NCBI GenBank assembly: GCA_002378745.1
Contig: DFRR01000013.1
Coordinates: 1 to 36,861 of the forward strand
Direction: 5' to 3'
Length of the DNA: 36,861 nt
Origin: Patescibacteria group bacterium UBA3458
GTDB taxonomy: Bacteria; Patescibacteriota; Minisyncoccia; Phycocordibacterales; UBA2100
Positions 5,532-12,995 of this stretch are shown one piece after another. Every line of letters starts with the position of its first letter. Within the stretch, counting starts at the first letter, position 1. Under the pieces are notes generated by a model. It was given only the letters and a program-made list of their open reading frames with translations, made no database searches and was not told the origin of the DNA. The translations under genes and the position numbers were made by a program.

Positions 5532-8231
5532 ATGCCATTTCAAAATTTCACAACTAAAGCAAAAGAATCAGTACATCGAGCACATCAACTCGCTATTGAG
5601 CGTGGACAGTCGCATGTGAGCCCGTTGCACTTGCTCGCAGCACTCCTGTTGCAAGACGAGAGCATGACGCTCTCGATTCTTGAGCGTCTTGAAATCGACA
5701 CGATACATTTTGCTGACTCAATCATTGAAACACTTGATGGAAATAGCACTGGGACGACAATGTCTGCGTCATTTCAGATTTATCTCACACCTGAACTTGC
5801 ACAAATTCTGCAAGATGGTGCGCCGCGCGTCGCGAGCACCTTCGGTGATCAGTTCGTGTCAACAGAGCACCTATTGCTTGCTGTGCTCGATAATCCCGGT
5901 AACGCCGCCGAAGTACTTGCACGCTTCCAGATAAGTCGTGAGGAAGTAGCACGCATCTACGAAGATGTAAAAGAAGGCAAGATTACTGATATTGAATCAC
6001 CAAAGCAGAATCGGGCGCTTGCAAAATTCACCCGGAGCCTTACCGAGCTTGCTCGAGAGAATAAACTCGACCCGGTCATTGGGCGTGACAGGGAAATCAC
6101 ACGCGTGATACAAATTTTGTCACGTCGCACTAAAAATAACCCAATCCTTATTGGAGAAGCTGGGGTGGGGAAGACGGCAATCGCCGAAGGTCTTGCACAG
6201 CGCATGGCGTCAGGTGACGTACCTGAATCTCTCAAGGGGAAAGATTTGGTTTCGCTCGATTTGGGACTACTTATCGCCGGAACCAAGTTCCGTGGCGAGT
6301 TCGAAGAGCGCCTTAAGAGTATTATGAAAGAAGTAGAACGCGCGGAAGGAAATGTGATTCTCTTTATTGACGAAATCCACACCATTGTTGGGGCCGGTTC
6401 AGCTGAAGGATCAATGGATGCGTCAAACATGCTCAAGCCGGCACTTGCTCGCGGAGATTTACGTGTCATTGGTGCAACAACGTTAAATGAGTACCAAAAG
6501 CATATTGAGCGTGACCCGGCGCTGACACGCCGATTCCAACCAGTACATGTGAATGAGCCGTCTATTGAAGATGCTATTGCCATCATGCGAGGACTTAAAG
6601 AAAAGTATGAATTGTTCCACGGCGTACGCATTACTGACGATGCCATCGTTGCATCAGTTGAGCTCAGTAGCCGGTACCTCACTGAACGCCAGCTGCCCGA
6701 CAAAGCCGTCGACCTCATAGATGAGGCAGCATCAGCATTGCGTATTTCGCTTGAAAACAAACCTCCGCAGCTTGAAGATGCGCACCGTAAGATAATGCGT
6801 CTCGAAATAGAACGCGAAGCCCTTAAGAAGGACTTCACACAAGGAGAAAAGAGCGTTAAAGACCGCATGAAAACGGTCGAAAAAGAAATTGCAGAACTCA
6901 AAGAAAACACACATGAGCTTGAAGCAAAGTGGCAAAATGAGAAGGAGACACTCACTGACATCAAGGCACTGAAACACGAGTTGGAAGAAGCGCGAATGGT
7001 TGCCGAGGCAGCCGAGGCAGCCGCTGATTTGACGCGTGCTGCAGAGATTCGGTACGGACAGATTCCGGAACTCGACAAAGAGTTAAAGGCGAAGATGGCT
7101 CGCTTGAAGAAGCTTCAGAGCTCGCGTCGAGTGCTTCGCGAAGAAATCAATGAAGAGGACATAGCTGACGTGGTATCGCGATGGACTGGCGTGCCGGTTA
7201 CGCGCATGCTCGAGGGTGAGCTGGATAAGCTTTCTCGCATGGAAGAAGCACTACGTACACGTATTGTTGGACAAGAGGACGCCATTCAGAAAGTGGCTGA
7301 TGCCGTGAAGCGTTCTCGTGTTGGTATCGCAGATCCAAATAGGCCAATTGGTTCATTCCTGTTCCTGGGACCGACAGGAGTTGGAAAGACTGAACTTACG
7401 AAAGCTCTGGCAGAGTTTATGTTTGACGACGAAAACGCATTGCTTCGTGTGGACATGTCGGAATTCATGGAAAAGCATTCAGTCTCAAAGATGATTGGCT
7501 CTCCTCCGGGATACGTTGGACACGATGAGGGAGGTGCACTCACTGAGCGTGTACGTCACCGACCGTACTCAGTACTGTTGTTCGATGAGATTGAGAAGGC
7601 GCACCCTGAAGTGTTCAATATCCTGCTTCAAGTGCTCGATAACGGTCGTCTTACTGACGCAAAGGGACGCACGGTGAACTTCAAGAACACCATCATCATT
7701 ATGACCAGTAACTTAGGTGCTGAGCATATCGACAAGATGAGCCGCCTCGGATTCACTGAAGACCAAGGCGAGGTAGCACAGTACTCACACAGTAAGGATA
7801 AAATCATGAAAACACTGCGTGATTCATTCCGTCCGGAGTTCATTAACCGACTCGACGAAATCATCATATTCGATATTCTCTCTGAGGAGTCAATAAAGAA
7901 CATTGTTGCAATGCAGGTGGCAATCGTTGAAAAAAGGCTTGCAGCTAAGAAAATCACACTACAATTCTCTCCGGCAGCGCTCACGCACCTGGCACAGAAG
8001 GGATACAATCCGCAATATGGTGCACGGCCGCTGAAGCGACTCATTCAGAGCAAGGTGCTCACCCCGGTTGCTGCACTTATGGTTTCGCAAGGAAATGACG
8101 AAGGGGGAGTAGTAAAGGTTGACGTTGTAAATGATATGTTCACGTTTGACGTAAAGAAAAAGAATGCGGCACAGAAAAAGCGCCGTGCCCCAAGAGCGAC
8201 AAAGAAAAAAACTGCAGCCACTGCTGCGTAG
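5532..8231 (+). CDS. clpB: ATP-dependent disaggregase ClpB
   Basis: This Hsp100 chaperone of 899 aa threads aggregated proteins with DnaK help. Domains are an N-terminal double Clp repeat (about 1-150), AAA1 with Walker A GEAGVGKT (about 207-214) and Walker B ILFIDE, a middle coiled-coil M-domain (about 390-530, E/K-rich), and AAA2 with Walker A GPTGVGKT (about 613-620), GSPPGYVGH pore loop and LLFDEIEKAH. The long M-domain separates it from ClpA and ClpC. I chose ATG 5532 (MPFQNFTTKAKESV) because this is the family N-terminus. The protein ends with an unusual lysine/alanine-rich tail (KKKNAAQKKRRAPRATKKK). A strong terminator follows. Confidence 0.97.
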   Translation: MPFQNFTTKAKESVHRAHQLAIERGQSHVSPLHLLAALLLQDESMTLSILERLEIDTIHFADSIIETLDGNSTGTTMSASFQIYLTPELAQILQDGAPRVASTFGDQFVSTEHLLLAVLDNPGNAAEVLARFQISREEVARIYEDVKEGKITDIESPKQNRALAKFTRSLTELARENKLDPVIGRDREITRVIQILSRRTKNNPILIGEAGVGKTAIAEGLAQRMASGDVPESLKGKDLVSLDLGLLIAGTKFRGEFEERLKSIMKEVERAEGNVILFIDEIHTIVGAGSAEGSMDASNMLKPALARGDLRVIGATTLNEYQKHIERDPALTRRFQPVHVNEPSIEDAIAIMRGLKEKYELFHGVRITDDAIVASVELSSRYLTERQLPDKAVDLIDEAASALRISLENKPPQLEDAHRKIMRLEIEREALKKDFTQGEKSVKDRMKTVEKEIAELKENTHELEAKWQNEKETLTDIKALKHELEEARMVAEAAEAAADLTRAAEIRYGQIPELDKELKAKMARLKKLQSSRRVLREEINEEDIADVVSRWTGVPVTRMLEGELDKLSRMEEALRTRIVGQEDAIQKVADAVKRSRVGIADPNRPIGSFLFLGPTGVGKTELTKALAEFMFDDENALLRVDMSEFMEKHSVSKMIGSPPGYVGHDEGGALTERVRHRPYSVLLFDEIEKAHPEVFNILLQVLDNGRLTDAKGRTVNFKNTIIIMTSNLGAEHIDKMSRLGFTEDQGEVAQYSHSKDKIMKTLRDSFRPEFINRLDEIIIFDILSEESIKNIVAMQVAIVEKRLAAKKITLQFSPAALTHLAQKGYNPQYGARPLKRLIQSKVLTPVAALMVSQGNDEGGVVKVDVVNDMFTFDVKKKNAAQKKRRAPRATKKKTAATAA

Positions 8232-8236
8232 GCAAA

Positions 8237-8270
8237 TGAAAAACCCCTCGGAAACCGAGGGGTTTTTCAT
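8237..8270. terminator. Bidirectional terminator after clpB
   Basis: The stem GAAAAACCCCTCGG pairs with CCGAGGGGTTTTTC around a 3-nt loop, with A and T runs on both sides. It ends clpB on + and the tRNA-Trp repeat locus on -. Confidence 0.92.
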
Positions 8271-8272
8271 CG

Positions 8273-8410
8273 GCGGGCGATGAGGGAATCGACCACCAGT
8301 CACTAAAGTGTAATTTTCGTCCTTACGGACTCAATTCCACTAAGTGCTTTTGGTCTGAGCTCGCCGCTTCCTCGTGCTGCTGCACGCGCGACTCCGCTTT
8401 TCGATTCCCG
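8273..8410 (-). repeat. tRNA-linked hairpin element, subtype I (copy D)
   Basis: On the minus strand it opens GGGAATCGAAAAGCGGAG (inverted tRNA-Trp T-loop). The core stem GTCGC/GCGGC encloses CGTGC-AGCA-GCACG, then GAGCTCAGACCAAAAGCACTT and a hairpin containing GTCC-GTAA-GGAC flanked by CACTTAG and CTTTAGTG. It ends in a 20-bp direct copy (8273-8292) of the tRNA-Trp 3' end (8472-8491). It is a close relative of copy A1. Differences from A1 fall in loops or keep pairing (GCCGC to GTCGC opposite GCGGC). Confidence 0.87.
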
Positions 8411-8428
8411 GCGCAAGTCCCCAGTAAA

Positions 8429-8468
8429 ACAAAAAACAGCACACTCAGTCGTGCGCTGCTCTTTGTCT
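8429..8468 (-). terminator. Terminator of tRNA-Trp
   Basis: On the minus strand CAGCGCAC-GACTGA-GTGTGCTG is followed by TTTTTTGTTTT, and ACAAA/TTTGT can extend the stem. It lies a few bases behind the tRNA and before repeat copy D. Confidence 0.85.
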
Positions 8469-8472
8469 TATG

Positions 8473-8543
8473 CGGGCGATGAGGGAATCGAACCCCCGAC
8501 ATCGGTTTTGGAGACCGAAGTTATGCCACTTAACTAATCGCCC
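8473..8543 (-). tRNA. tRNA-Trp(CCA)
   Basis: The acceptor GGGCGAT pairs with ATCGCCC, the anticodon loop is CTCCAAA (anticodon CCA), the T-loop is TTCGATT, and the discriminator is G as usual for bacterial tRNA-Trp. The 3' CCA is not encoded. Only 7 nt separate it from the rpmG terminator hairpin, so its promoter (possibly TGCTATAGT at 8578-8583) must overlap the rpmG 3' end. Confidence 0.95.
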
Positions 8544-8550
8544 AGTTCGT

Positions 8551-8573
8551 AAAAAAGCTCCGTAGTGGAGCTT
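8551..8573 (-). terminator. Hairpin after rpmG
   Basis: On the minus strand AAGCTCC-ACTAC-GGAGCTT is followed by TTTT. It lies between rpmG and tRNA-Trp and probably ends the rpmG mRNA. Confidence 0.8.
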
Positions 8574-8594
8574 TAGTACTATAGCAGATATTTG

Positions 8595-8756
8595 CTATTT
8601 CTTCATTTCCTTGTGTGCCGTCTTTTCCTTACACCACTTGCAGAACTTATTTAAATCAAGTTTTTCAAGGTTTTCGCCTTTAATTCGGCGGGAAGTCCAA
8701 TAGTTAATACGCTTACACTTGGTGCACGCGAGTTTTTTCAATTTATCCTGGCTCAT
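8595..8756 (-). CDS. rpmG: 50S ribosomal protein bL33
   Basis: The 53-aa protein reads MSQDKLKKLACTKCKRINYW at the N-terminus and contains LDLNKFCKWCKEKTAHKE. The two CxxC pairs (CTKC, CKWC) are the zinc-binding ribbon of the Zn-containing bL33 form. Length and pattern match the family. TTGACA (8789-8794) and TAATGT (8766-8771) with a 17-nt spacer place the transcription start within a few bases of the ATG. The gene is too short for many ORF callers. Confidence 0.93.
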   Translation of the reverse strand: MSQDKLKKLACTKCKRINYWTSRRIKGENLEKLDLNKFCKWCKEKTAHKEMKK

Positions 8757-8765
8757 GAGGCGTTA

Positions 8766-8794
8766 ACATTAAACAATTGAGCCGTGTCTGTCAA
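8766..8794 (-). promoter_or_regulatory. rpmG promoter
   Basis: The consensus -35 TTGACA and -10 TAATGT are separated by 17 nt, with the -10 ending 9 nt before the rpmG ATG. It overlaps the 3' end of the pilin gene. Confidence 0.65.
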
Positions 8795-9173
8795 CGGGCA
8801 CAGAACTAACGCTATTTACGCGTTCATCCAACCCTCGTCCAGTCAAAGTCACCAAAATAGTGTTCACAACGAGCCACGCGACGAGCACAATGATGAGCCC
8901 AACAACGACTGCCCCAAAAATCTTCTTTCCCTTCTCTACATTACTCGCATTTCCGGTATCAGAGAAAAACAACCAGCCAGCATACGCAAACATTAGTGCA
9001 GACGCTGTGATTGCCAGCATGACGATAAAATCGAGTATATTCTTTGCAAGCTGTATGAGGTCGTCCCACCCACATCCGGCGCCACAATCAGGCACAATCT
9101 GTGCTGACACGATAGACGGCACGATAAGCGCTGTACCCACCAGCATCGCGAAAGCAACTAGTACATTTTTCAT
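8769..9173 (-). CDS. TrbC/VirB2-like pilin
   Basis: The 134-aa protein has a signal peptide ending SIVSAQ (cleavage near residue 25), then a short segment with two cysteines (PDCGAGCGWDDL), two membrane helices (about 38-58 and 77-98) and a hydrophilic C-terminus. The layout matches VirB2/TrbC pilin-like proteins, which are frequent in CPR genomes. I chose ATG 9173 because the signal peptide starts there and TGCTACCAT, an extended -10, lies just upstream. No VirB4, VirB6 or other type IV secretion genes are in the window, so its assembly partners are unknown. Confidence 0.75.
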   Translation of the reverse strand: MKNVLVAFAMLVGTALIVPSIVSAQIVPDCGAGCGWDDLIQLAKNILDFIVMLAITASALMFAYAGWLFFSDTGNASNVEKGKKIFGAVVVGLIIVLVAWLVVNTILVTLTGRGLDERVNSVSSVPVDRHGSIV

Positions 9174-9233
9174 GTACTTATGGTAGCACTTTGCGCCAAA
9201 CACACACGAGCTACTGTGGGTAATACGAGCGAA

Positions 9234-9261
9234 TTGAATCTTCTGCGTTTTTTGGTACACT
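9234..9261 (+). promoter_or_regulatory. tRNA-Tyr promoter
   Basis: The -35 TTGAAT and -10 TACACT are separated by 16 nt, and the -10 ends 9 nt before the tRNA. Confidence 0.65.
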
Positions 9262-9270
9262 CACTCAGTT

Positions 9271-9353
9271 GCGTCGGTGGCAGAGTGGTCAATTGCACGA
9301 GGCTGTAAACCTCGCGACTTCGGTCTACGCAGGTTCGAATCCTGCCCGGCGCA
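9271..9353 (+). tRNA. tRNA-Tyr(GUA)
   Basis: The acceptor GCGTCGG pairs with CCGGCGC (9346-9352), with discriminator A. The anticodon loop is CTGTAAA (anticodon GTA), and it has the long variable arm of bacterial tRNA-Tyr. CCA is not encoded. A36-A37 makes it a MiaA substrate, and miaA lies just downstream on the other strand. Confidence 0.97.
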
Positions 9354-9355
9354 CT

Positions 9356-9401
9356 AAATACAGTTGACCCCAGAGTATACCTCTGGGGTTTTACTGTATT
9401 T
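9356..9401 (+). terminator. Terminator of tRNA-Tyr
   Basis: The inner stem CCCCAGAG-TATAC-CTCTGGGG is followed by TTTT. An outer stem AAATACAGT pairs with ACTGTATTT. Confidence 0.9.
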
Positions 9402-9553
9402 GCGGTGGACAGAATTCGAAAGACGGAGGCGGTATACAAGACGACTGAAAGGAGTGCTTGTCGCCGAGTCCGGGCAGGAGCCACTTAGTATTTCTGAGTG
9501 CGTAGCACGAAGGAAATGCTTAGTGAGCTGACGCCGAATCCTGCCCGGCGCAC
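9402..9553 (+). repeat. tRNA-linked hairpin element, subtype II (copy C)
   Basis: It opens with ATTCGAAAGACGGAGGCGGT, shares ACAAGACGAC, GGAGTGCTTGTCGCCGAG and TCCGGGCAGGAG with copy B, and has a hairpin pairing CACTTAGTATTTC with GGAAATGCTTAGTG (T:T mismatch conserved). It ends with a 19-bp direct copy (9535-9553) of the tRNA-Tyr 3' end (9336-9354). The left inverted T-arm match is shorter here (ATTCG against CGAAT). Confidence 0.85.
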
Positions 9554-9559
9554 ACCAAA

Positions 9560-9586
9560 GAAAATCCACCACAAAGGTGGATTTTC
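9560..9586. terminator. Bidirectional terminator between the tRNA-Tyr locus and miaA
   Basis: GAAAATCCACC-ACAAA-GGTGGATTTTC has a T-rich arm in each direction. It ends 1 nt before the miaA stop codon. Confidence 0.85.
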
Positions 9587-9587
9587 T

Positions 9588-10532
9588 CTATCCAGCAAAT
9601 CCTTGCGATAGGAAGTCTTGAACCAGCGTTTCTACACCACCAAGGTTGTCACCTTCAAACCATTTGATTGCAGCATTGCGCTTAAACCACGTTCGTTGCC
9701 GTTTTGCGTACTTCCAGTCATCACGCTCGATTCGTTCAAGCATCTCTTCTTCCGAACAATAACCACGAAGAAAATCAGCAAGGTGTTTATACTCAAGACC
9801 AAGCTCTTCCATGCGTTCCCACGAGAGTCCGTCAGCATGCAATCGTTTTGCTTCTTCAACCATACCTTCTTTCAGGCGTGCCCGTGTCCGTTGACGAATA
9901 CGCTCCTTCAAAGTGTCATTGTCCCAATGGATACCAATCCACATGGTGTGTATTTCCGGCAGGGGAGATGGCTCCACGTGACCATGAGCTTCAGGTGCAA
10001 GCGCTATCTCCAGAGCACGAGTGACACGACGACGAAGCCTGTGCTCACCCTTGCGTTGCAAATCTTGTGCGCGTTCAGGGTCCATCTTTTCTAGCTGTGA
10101 GAACAATACATCAATCGGAAGGGAATGGAATCCGGCTCGCAATTCTTCGTTTGGAGGCACGGTACTGAGCAGCTCCGGCTTCAAGAGAGCATCGATGTAA
10201 AATCCGGTGCCACCGACAATAATCGGAAGTCTATCTCTTCTGAGTATGTCCGCAAGTACGCGTCGTCCATCTCGTGCAAAATCAGCTGCGGTGTATCGGC
10301 TACCAGGGTCTGCGATATCAATACAATGATGCGGCACGTGCCGCATTTCTTTTTGAGATATTTTGCCGGTAGCAATATCCAGCCCTCGATATACTTGTCG
10401 AGAGTCTGCAGAAATAATCTCACCGTTATGGCGCTGTGCGAGAGAGACAGCGAGATTGCTTTTCCCTGAAGCGTTGGTTCCAACAATAACGATTACCGGA
10501 CACGCCGCCGAACTGGCAGATGAGATGCTCAT
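9588..10532 (-). CDS. miaA: tRNA dimethylallyltransferase
   Basis: The 314-aa enzyme adds a dimethylallyl group to A37 of tRNAs reading UNN codons. The P-loop GTNASGKS is at about 18-25, followed by ISADSRQVYRGLDIATGK (substrate-binding Asp), VPHHCIDIADP, and VGGTGFYIDAL. The C-terminal part (RTRARLKEGMVEEA, LGLEYKHL, KYAKRQRTWFKR) is also diagnostic. Length is normal. Three tRNAs in the window (Leu-UAA, Trp, Tyr) carry the A36-A37 target. It runs convergently toward the tRNA-Tyr locus and divergently from the peroxiredoxin gene. Confidence 0.97.
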   Translation of the reverse strand: MSISSASSAACPVIVIVGTNASGKSNLAVSLAQRHNGEIISADSRQVYRGLDIATGKISQKEMRHVPHHCIDIADPGSRYTAADFARDGRRVLADILRRDRLPIIVGGTGFYIDALLKPELLSTVPPNEELRAGFHSLPIDVLFSQLEKMDPERAQDLQRKGEHRLRRRVTRALEIALAPEAHGHVEPSPLPEIHTMWIGIHWDNDTLKERIRQRTRARLKEGMVEEAKRLHADGLSWERMEELGLEYKHLADFLRGYCSEEEMLERIERDDWKYAKRQRTWFKRNAAIKWFEGDNLGGVETLVQDFLSQGFAG

Positions 10533-10584
10533 ATGGAGTATGGTACTATATGCGCGTTATACACAATAGTAGACACACAAAACT

Positions 10585-11190
10585 ATGGAAGGTACAGAAA
10601 CATACGATGAATTTGAACTCTTTGGACCATTAAGTGTCGGAGATACAGTTCCTAACTTTGATTTCCAGGCATTTCAAAATGAGGAGATACAGAAGATGAG
10701 CATAGACGACTTTAGAGGGAAGTGGTTGGTGCTCTTTTTCTATCCGGCAGACTTTACCTTTGTATGTCCAACTGAGTTGGAAGACCTTGCGAAGCTGTAC
10801 GATGCATTCAAAAAAGAGGATGCCGAAGTCATTTCAGTCTCCACTGACACAGTATATGTACACAAAGCATGGCATGATACCTCTGAAGCAATCGGAACAA
10901 TCACATACCCAATGGCGGCAGATCCAACACACGAGCTCTCACACGCTTTTGGTGTGCATGTAGCAGATGAAGGTGTTGCACTACGCGGTACATTTATTAT
11001 CGACCCAGAAGGAGTGATTCGAGTTGCTGAGATTCATGACAACAGTATTGGGCGCAACATACACGAAACATTGCGAAAGATTCAAGCGGCAAAGTTTGTT
11101 CGAGAACACGATGGCAAGGTATGCCCATCAAACTGGAATCCGGGAGACGATACACTAGAGCCGGGTCTTGATCTTGTCGGGAAAATTTAA
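10585..11190 (+). CDS. 2-Cys peroxiredoxin (AhpC/Prx1 type)
   Basis: The 201-aa thiol peroxidase reduces H2O2 and organic peroxides. The peroxidatic cysteine is in YPADFTFVCPTE (about residue 59) and the resolving cysteine in KVCPSNW near the C-terminus, so it is a typical 2-Cys enzyme. RGTFIIDPEGVIR is the conserved Prx core. No dedicated reductase (AhpF) is adjacent, so the electron donor (thioredoxin or other) cannot be told. TATACA at 10558-10563 may be its -10, giving a short leader. It is divergent from miaA. Confidence 0.95.
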   Translation: MEGTETYDEFELFGPLSVGDTVPNFDFQAFQNEEIQKMSIDDFRGKWLVLFFYPADFTFVCPTELEDLAKLYDAFKKEDAEVISVSTDTVYVHKAWHDTSEAIGTITYPMAADPTHELSHAFGVHVADEGVALRGTFIIDPEGVIRVAEIHDNSIGRNIHETLRKIQAAKFVREHDGKVCPSNWNPGDDTLEPGLDLVGKI

Positions 11191-11208
11191 GGTATTGGTA
11201 CATAGGTA

Positions 11209-11242
11209 GCACACAGCTCCACTACTATGTGGAGCTGTGTGC
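11209..11242 (+). terminator. Hairpin after the peroxiredoxin gene
   Basis: A perfect 13-bp stem pairs GCACACAGCTCCA with TGGAGCTGTGTGC around an 8-nt loop, 18 nt after the stop. There is no clear T-run, so termination is likely but not certain. Confidence 0.6.
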
Positions 11243-11285
11243 ATTACCGCGCCGAACGCATACCTGTGCGATATAATGAAACGCA

Positions 11286-12491
11286 ATGAATGAGCTTCAA
11301 GAGAAAGCACAGAGAGTTATTGCAGCACTCTATCGACGGACACACTTCTCTCGTAACATGGTCGCGCTCTACAGTAGTCGCACGCTCATGCGCATCTCAC
11401 TCGGTGTGCTTGGTGTTTTCCTGCCGATCTTCTTCTTCAAAGAATTTAACCAAGACATCCAAGTGGTTATCGCGATCTACCTCACGATATTTGGTCTCCA
11501 CTTACTTTTGACACCGTGGAGTGCACGTTTGCTCAGCGTACTTGGCACACGTCGTATGATTTCGTTGGGTATACTGTTTGTTATCGGTTCGCTCGTCGCA
11601 CTGTATTACTTTCCACACAATCCTGCATATGCAACGGTACTCTACGCAATCTCTGTTGCGATATACCGCGCACTCTACTGGGTTCCATATCATGTCGATT
11701 TCTCAAATGCACTCGACAAGACAATGCGTGGCAGGCAGCTTGCAACATTGGACAACATTGCAAGTATTGTACTAATTGGAGTGCCGACACTGGGTGGAAT
11801 TATTATTACAACATCAGGTTTCTCTGCAATTTTTGTCTTTTCAATCATTATCATGCTGCTTGCATTGATACCGCTTCGATTTATGCATCACAGTTATGAG
11901 CGATTCAGCTGGGGCTATATAGAAACATTCAGGCACTTATTTGCGAGAGGGAATCGGACGATTGTCTTAGCACATGCCGCAAACGGAGCACAGGGCATGG
12001 CGATTATGATTTTTTGGCCAATTTACGTGTTTATGTTACTCGATGAACAGTTTACCGTACTTGGTATCATCACGTCTCTTACCACAGTCGGAGTCATGAT
12101 TCTGCGATATTTTGTTGGTCGGCTATTTGATACCTGGAGTCCGAGACGAACGCTCGTATTCGGTGTCATTATGGCGACTACCGGTTGGGTTTCAAAAGTC
12201 TTTGTACAAACACCCTTCCAAATATTTGCTGCAGATAGTTACCATAACTTCGGACGAACGGTGAACACGCTTTCGTTTGATGCCACCACATATGAGCAGT
12301 CAGCAGATAATGGGCGGTACGTAGACGAATACACTGCACTAAAAGAGATGGCGTTGTCCGTCGGAAGAATCGTCATGCTGCTGTTCATGGCAGCGGTACT
12401 CTCGGTACTCGATTTACGTCTCGCGTTCGTCTTTGCGGCACTTATCGCACTATGTATGCTTGTGATTAATCGCAGTGCTCAAGTACGCTAG
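11286..12491 (+). CDS. Major facilitator superfamily transporter
   Basis: The 401-aa protein has about 11-12 hydrophobic segments. Loops include GTRRMISLG (between helices 2 and 3, the MFS motif-A position) and GRLFDTWSPRRTLVFG, the equivalent in the second half. This supports an MFS permease with two six-helix halves. The substrate cannot be read from sequence. TATAAT (11272-11277) lies 8 nt before the ATG, predicting a leaderless mRNA. Its stop codon overlaps that of the convergent YqeY gene in CTAG. Confidence 0.82.
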   Translation: MNELQEKAQRVIAALYRRTHFSRNMVALYSSRTLMRISLGVLGVFLPIFFFKEFNQDIQVVIAIYLTIFGLHLLLTPWSARLLSVLGTRRMISLGILFVIGSLVALYYFPHNPAYATVLYAISVAIYRALYWVPYHVDFSNALDKTMRGRQLATLDNIASIVLIGVPTLGGIIITTSGFSAIFVFSIIIMLLALIPLRFMHHSYERFSWGYIETFRHLFARGNRTIVLAHAANGAQGMAIMIFWPIYVFMLLDEQFTVLGIITSLTTVGVMILRYFVGRLFDTWSPRRTLVFGVIMATTGWVSKVFVQTPFQIFAADSYHNFGRTVNTLSFDATTYEQSADNGRYVDEYTALKEMALSVGRIVMLLFMAAVLSVLDLRLAFVFAALIALCMLVINRSAQVR

Positions 12492-12940
12492 TTGAGTTTC
12501 GCAGCAACTACCTCTTTTACCAGACTTCCATCGGCATTGCCGGCGAGTTTCTTCATAACCAAACCAACAACGACACCCGACTTTCCCGGTTCAACAGTGC
12601 CAAGTTCAGCAAGTACCGCATCAACTGCCGCATCAACATCTTCACGTGTTGCTTGTGCGGGCAAGTACCCTTCAAGAACGACGAGTTCCTCTTTTTCTTT
12701 TTGCGCAAGATCATCACGCCCACCCTTTTCGAATTGCTCTATAGAATCCTTCCGTTGTTTTACTGCCCGCTTAATTACTTGCAGTACACTATCATCATCG
12801 AGTACTTCATCAGGTTTCTTGCGTTTGGTAACCAGTTCGTTGGTAATGGCACTCAAAATGCCGCGCAGTGTTGTAAGACGTAACTCCTCGCGAGCCTTCA
12901 ACGCCGCTTTCATATCGTTTTTTATCGTTGCGTGTAACAT
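12488..12940 (-). CDS. yqeY: YqeY / GatB-like domain protein
   Basis: The 150-aa protein begins MLHATIKNDMKAALKAREEL and contains LRGILSAITNELVTKR, VIKRAVKQRKDSIEQFEKGGR, EKEELVVLEGYLPAQ and VMKKLAGNADG, all characteristic of YqeY. The family resembles the C-terminal tRNA-binding part of GatB; its exact function is unsettled. I start at ATG 12940 because this is the family N-terminus and TATACT (12949-12954) lies 8 nt before it. The divergent P-type ATPase shares the intergenic region. Confidence 0.92.
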   Translation of the reverse strand: MLHATIKNDMKAALKAREELRLTTLRGILSAITNELVTKRKKPDEVLDDDSVLQVIKRAVKQRKDSIEQFEKGGRDDLAQKEKEELVVLEGYLPAQATREDVDAAVDAVLAELGTVEPGKSGVVVGLVMKKLAGNADGSLVKEVVAAKLN

Positions 12941-12995
12941 ACCTGTCCAGTATACCATTTTAGACTGATAGGTGGTGAGTGGTACAATGATGAAC

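Noticed and set aside
5957..7078. A 373-aa open frame on the minus strand
   Set aside because: It is antisense to the clear clpB coding region, rich in serine as expected for a reversed frame, and has no domain signature or start signals.
1..9553. Interpretation of the tRNA-linked repeats as ordinary integrase-made islands
   Set aside because: The direct repeats fit att sites, but the inserts are about 200 bp with no genes, no integrase is in the window, and one core occurs with different tRNA ends. Kept only as an alternative.
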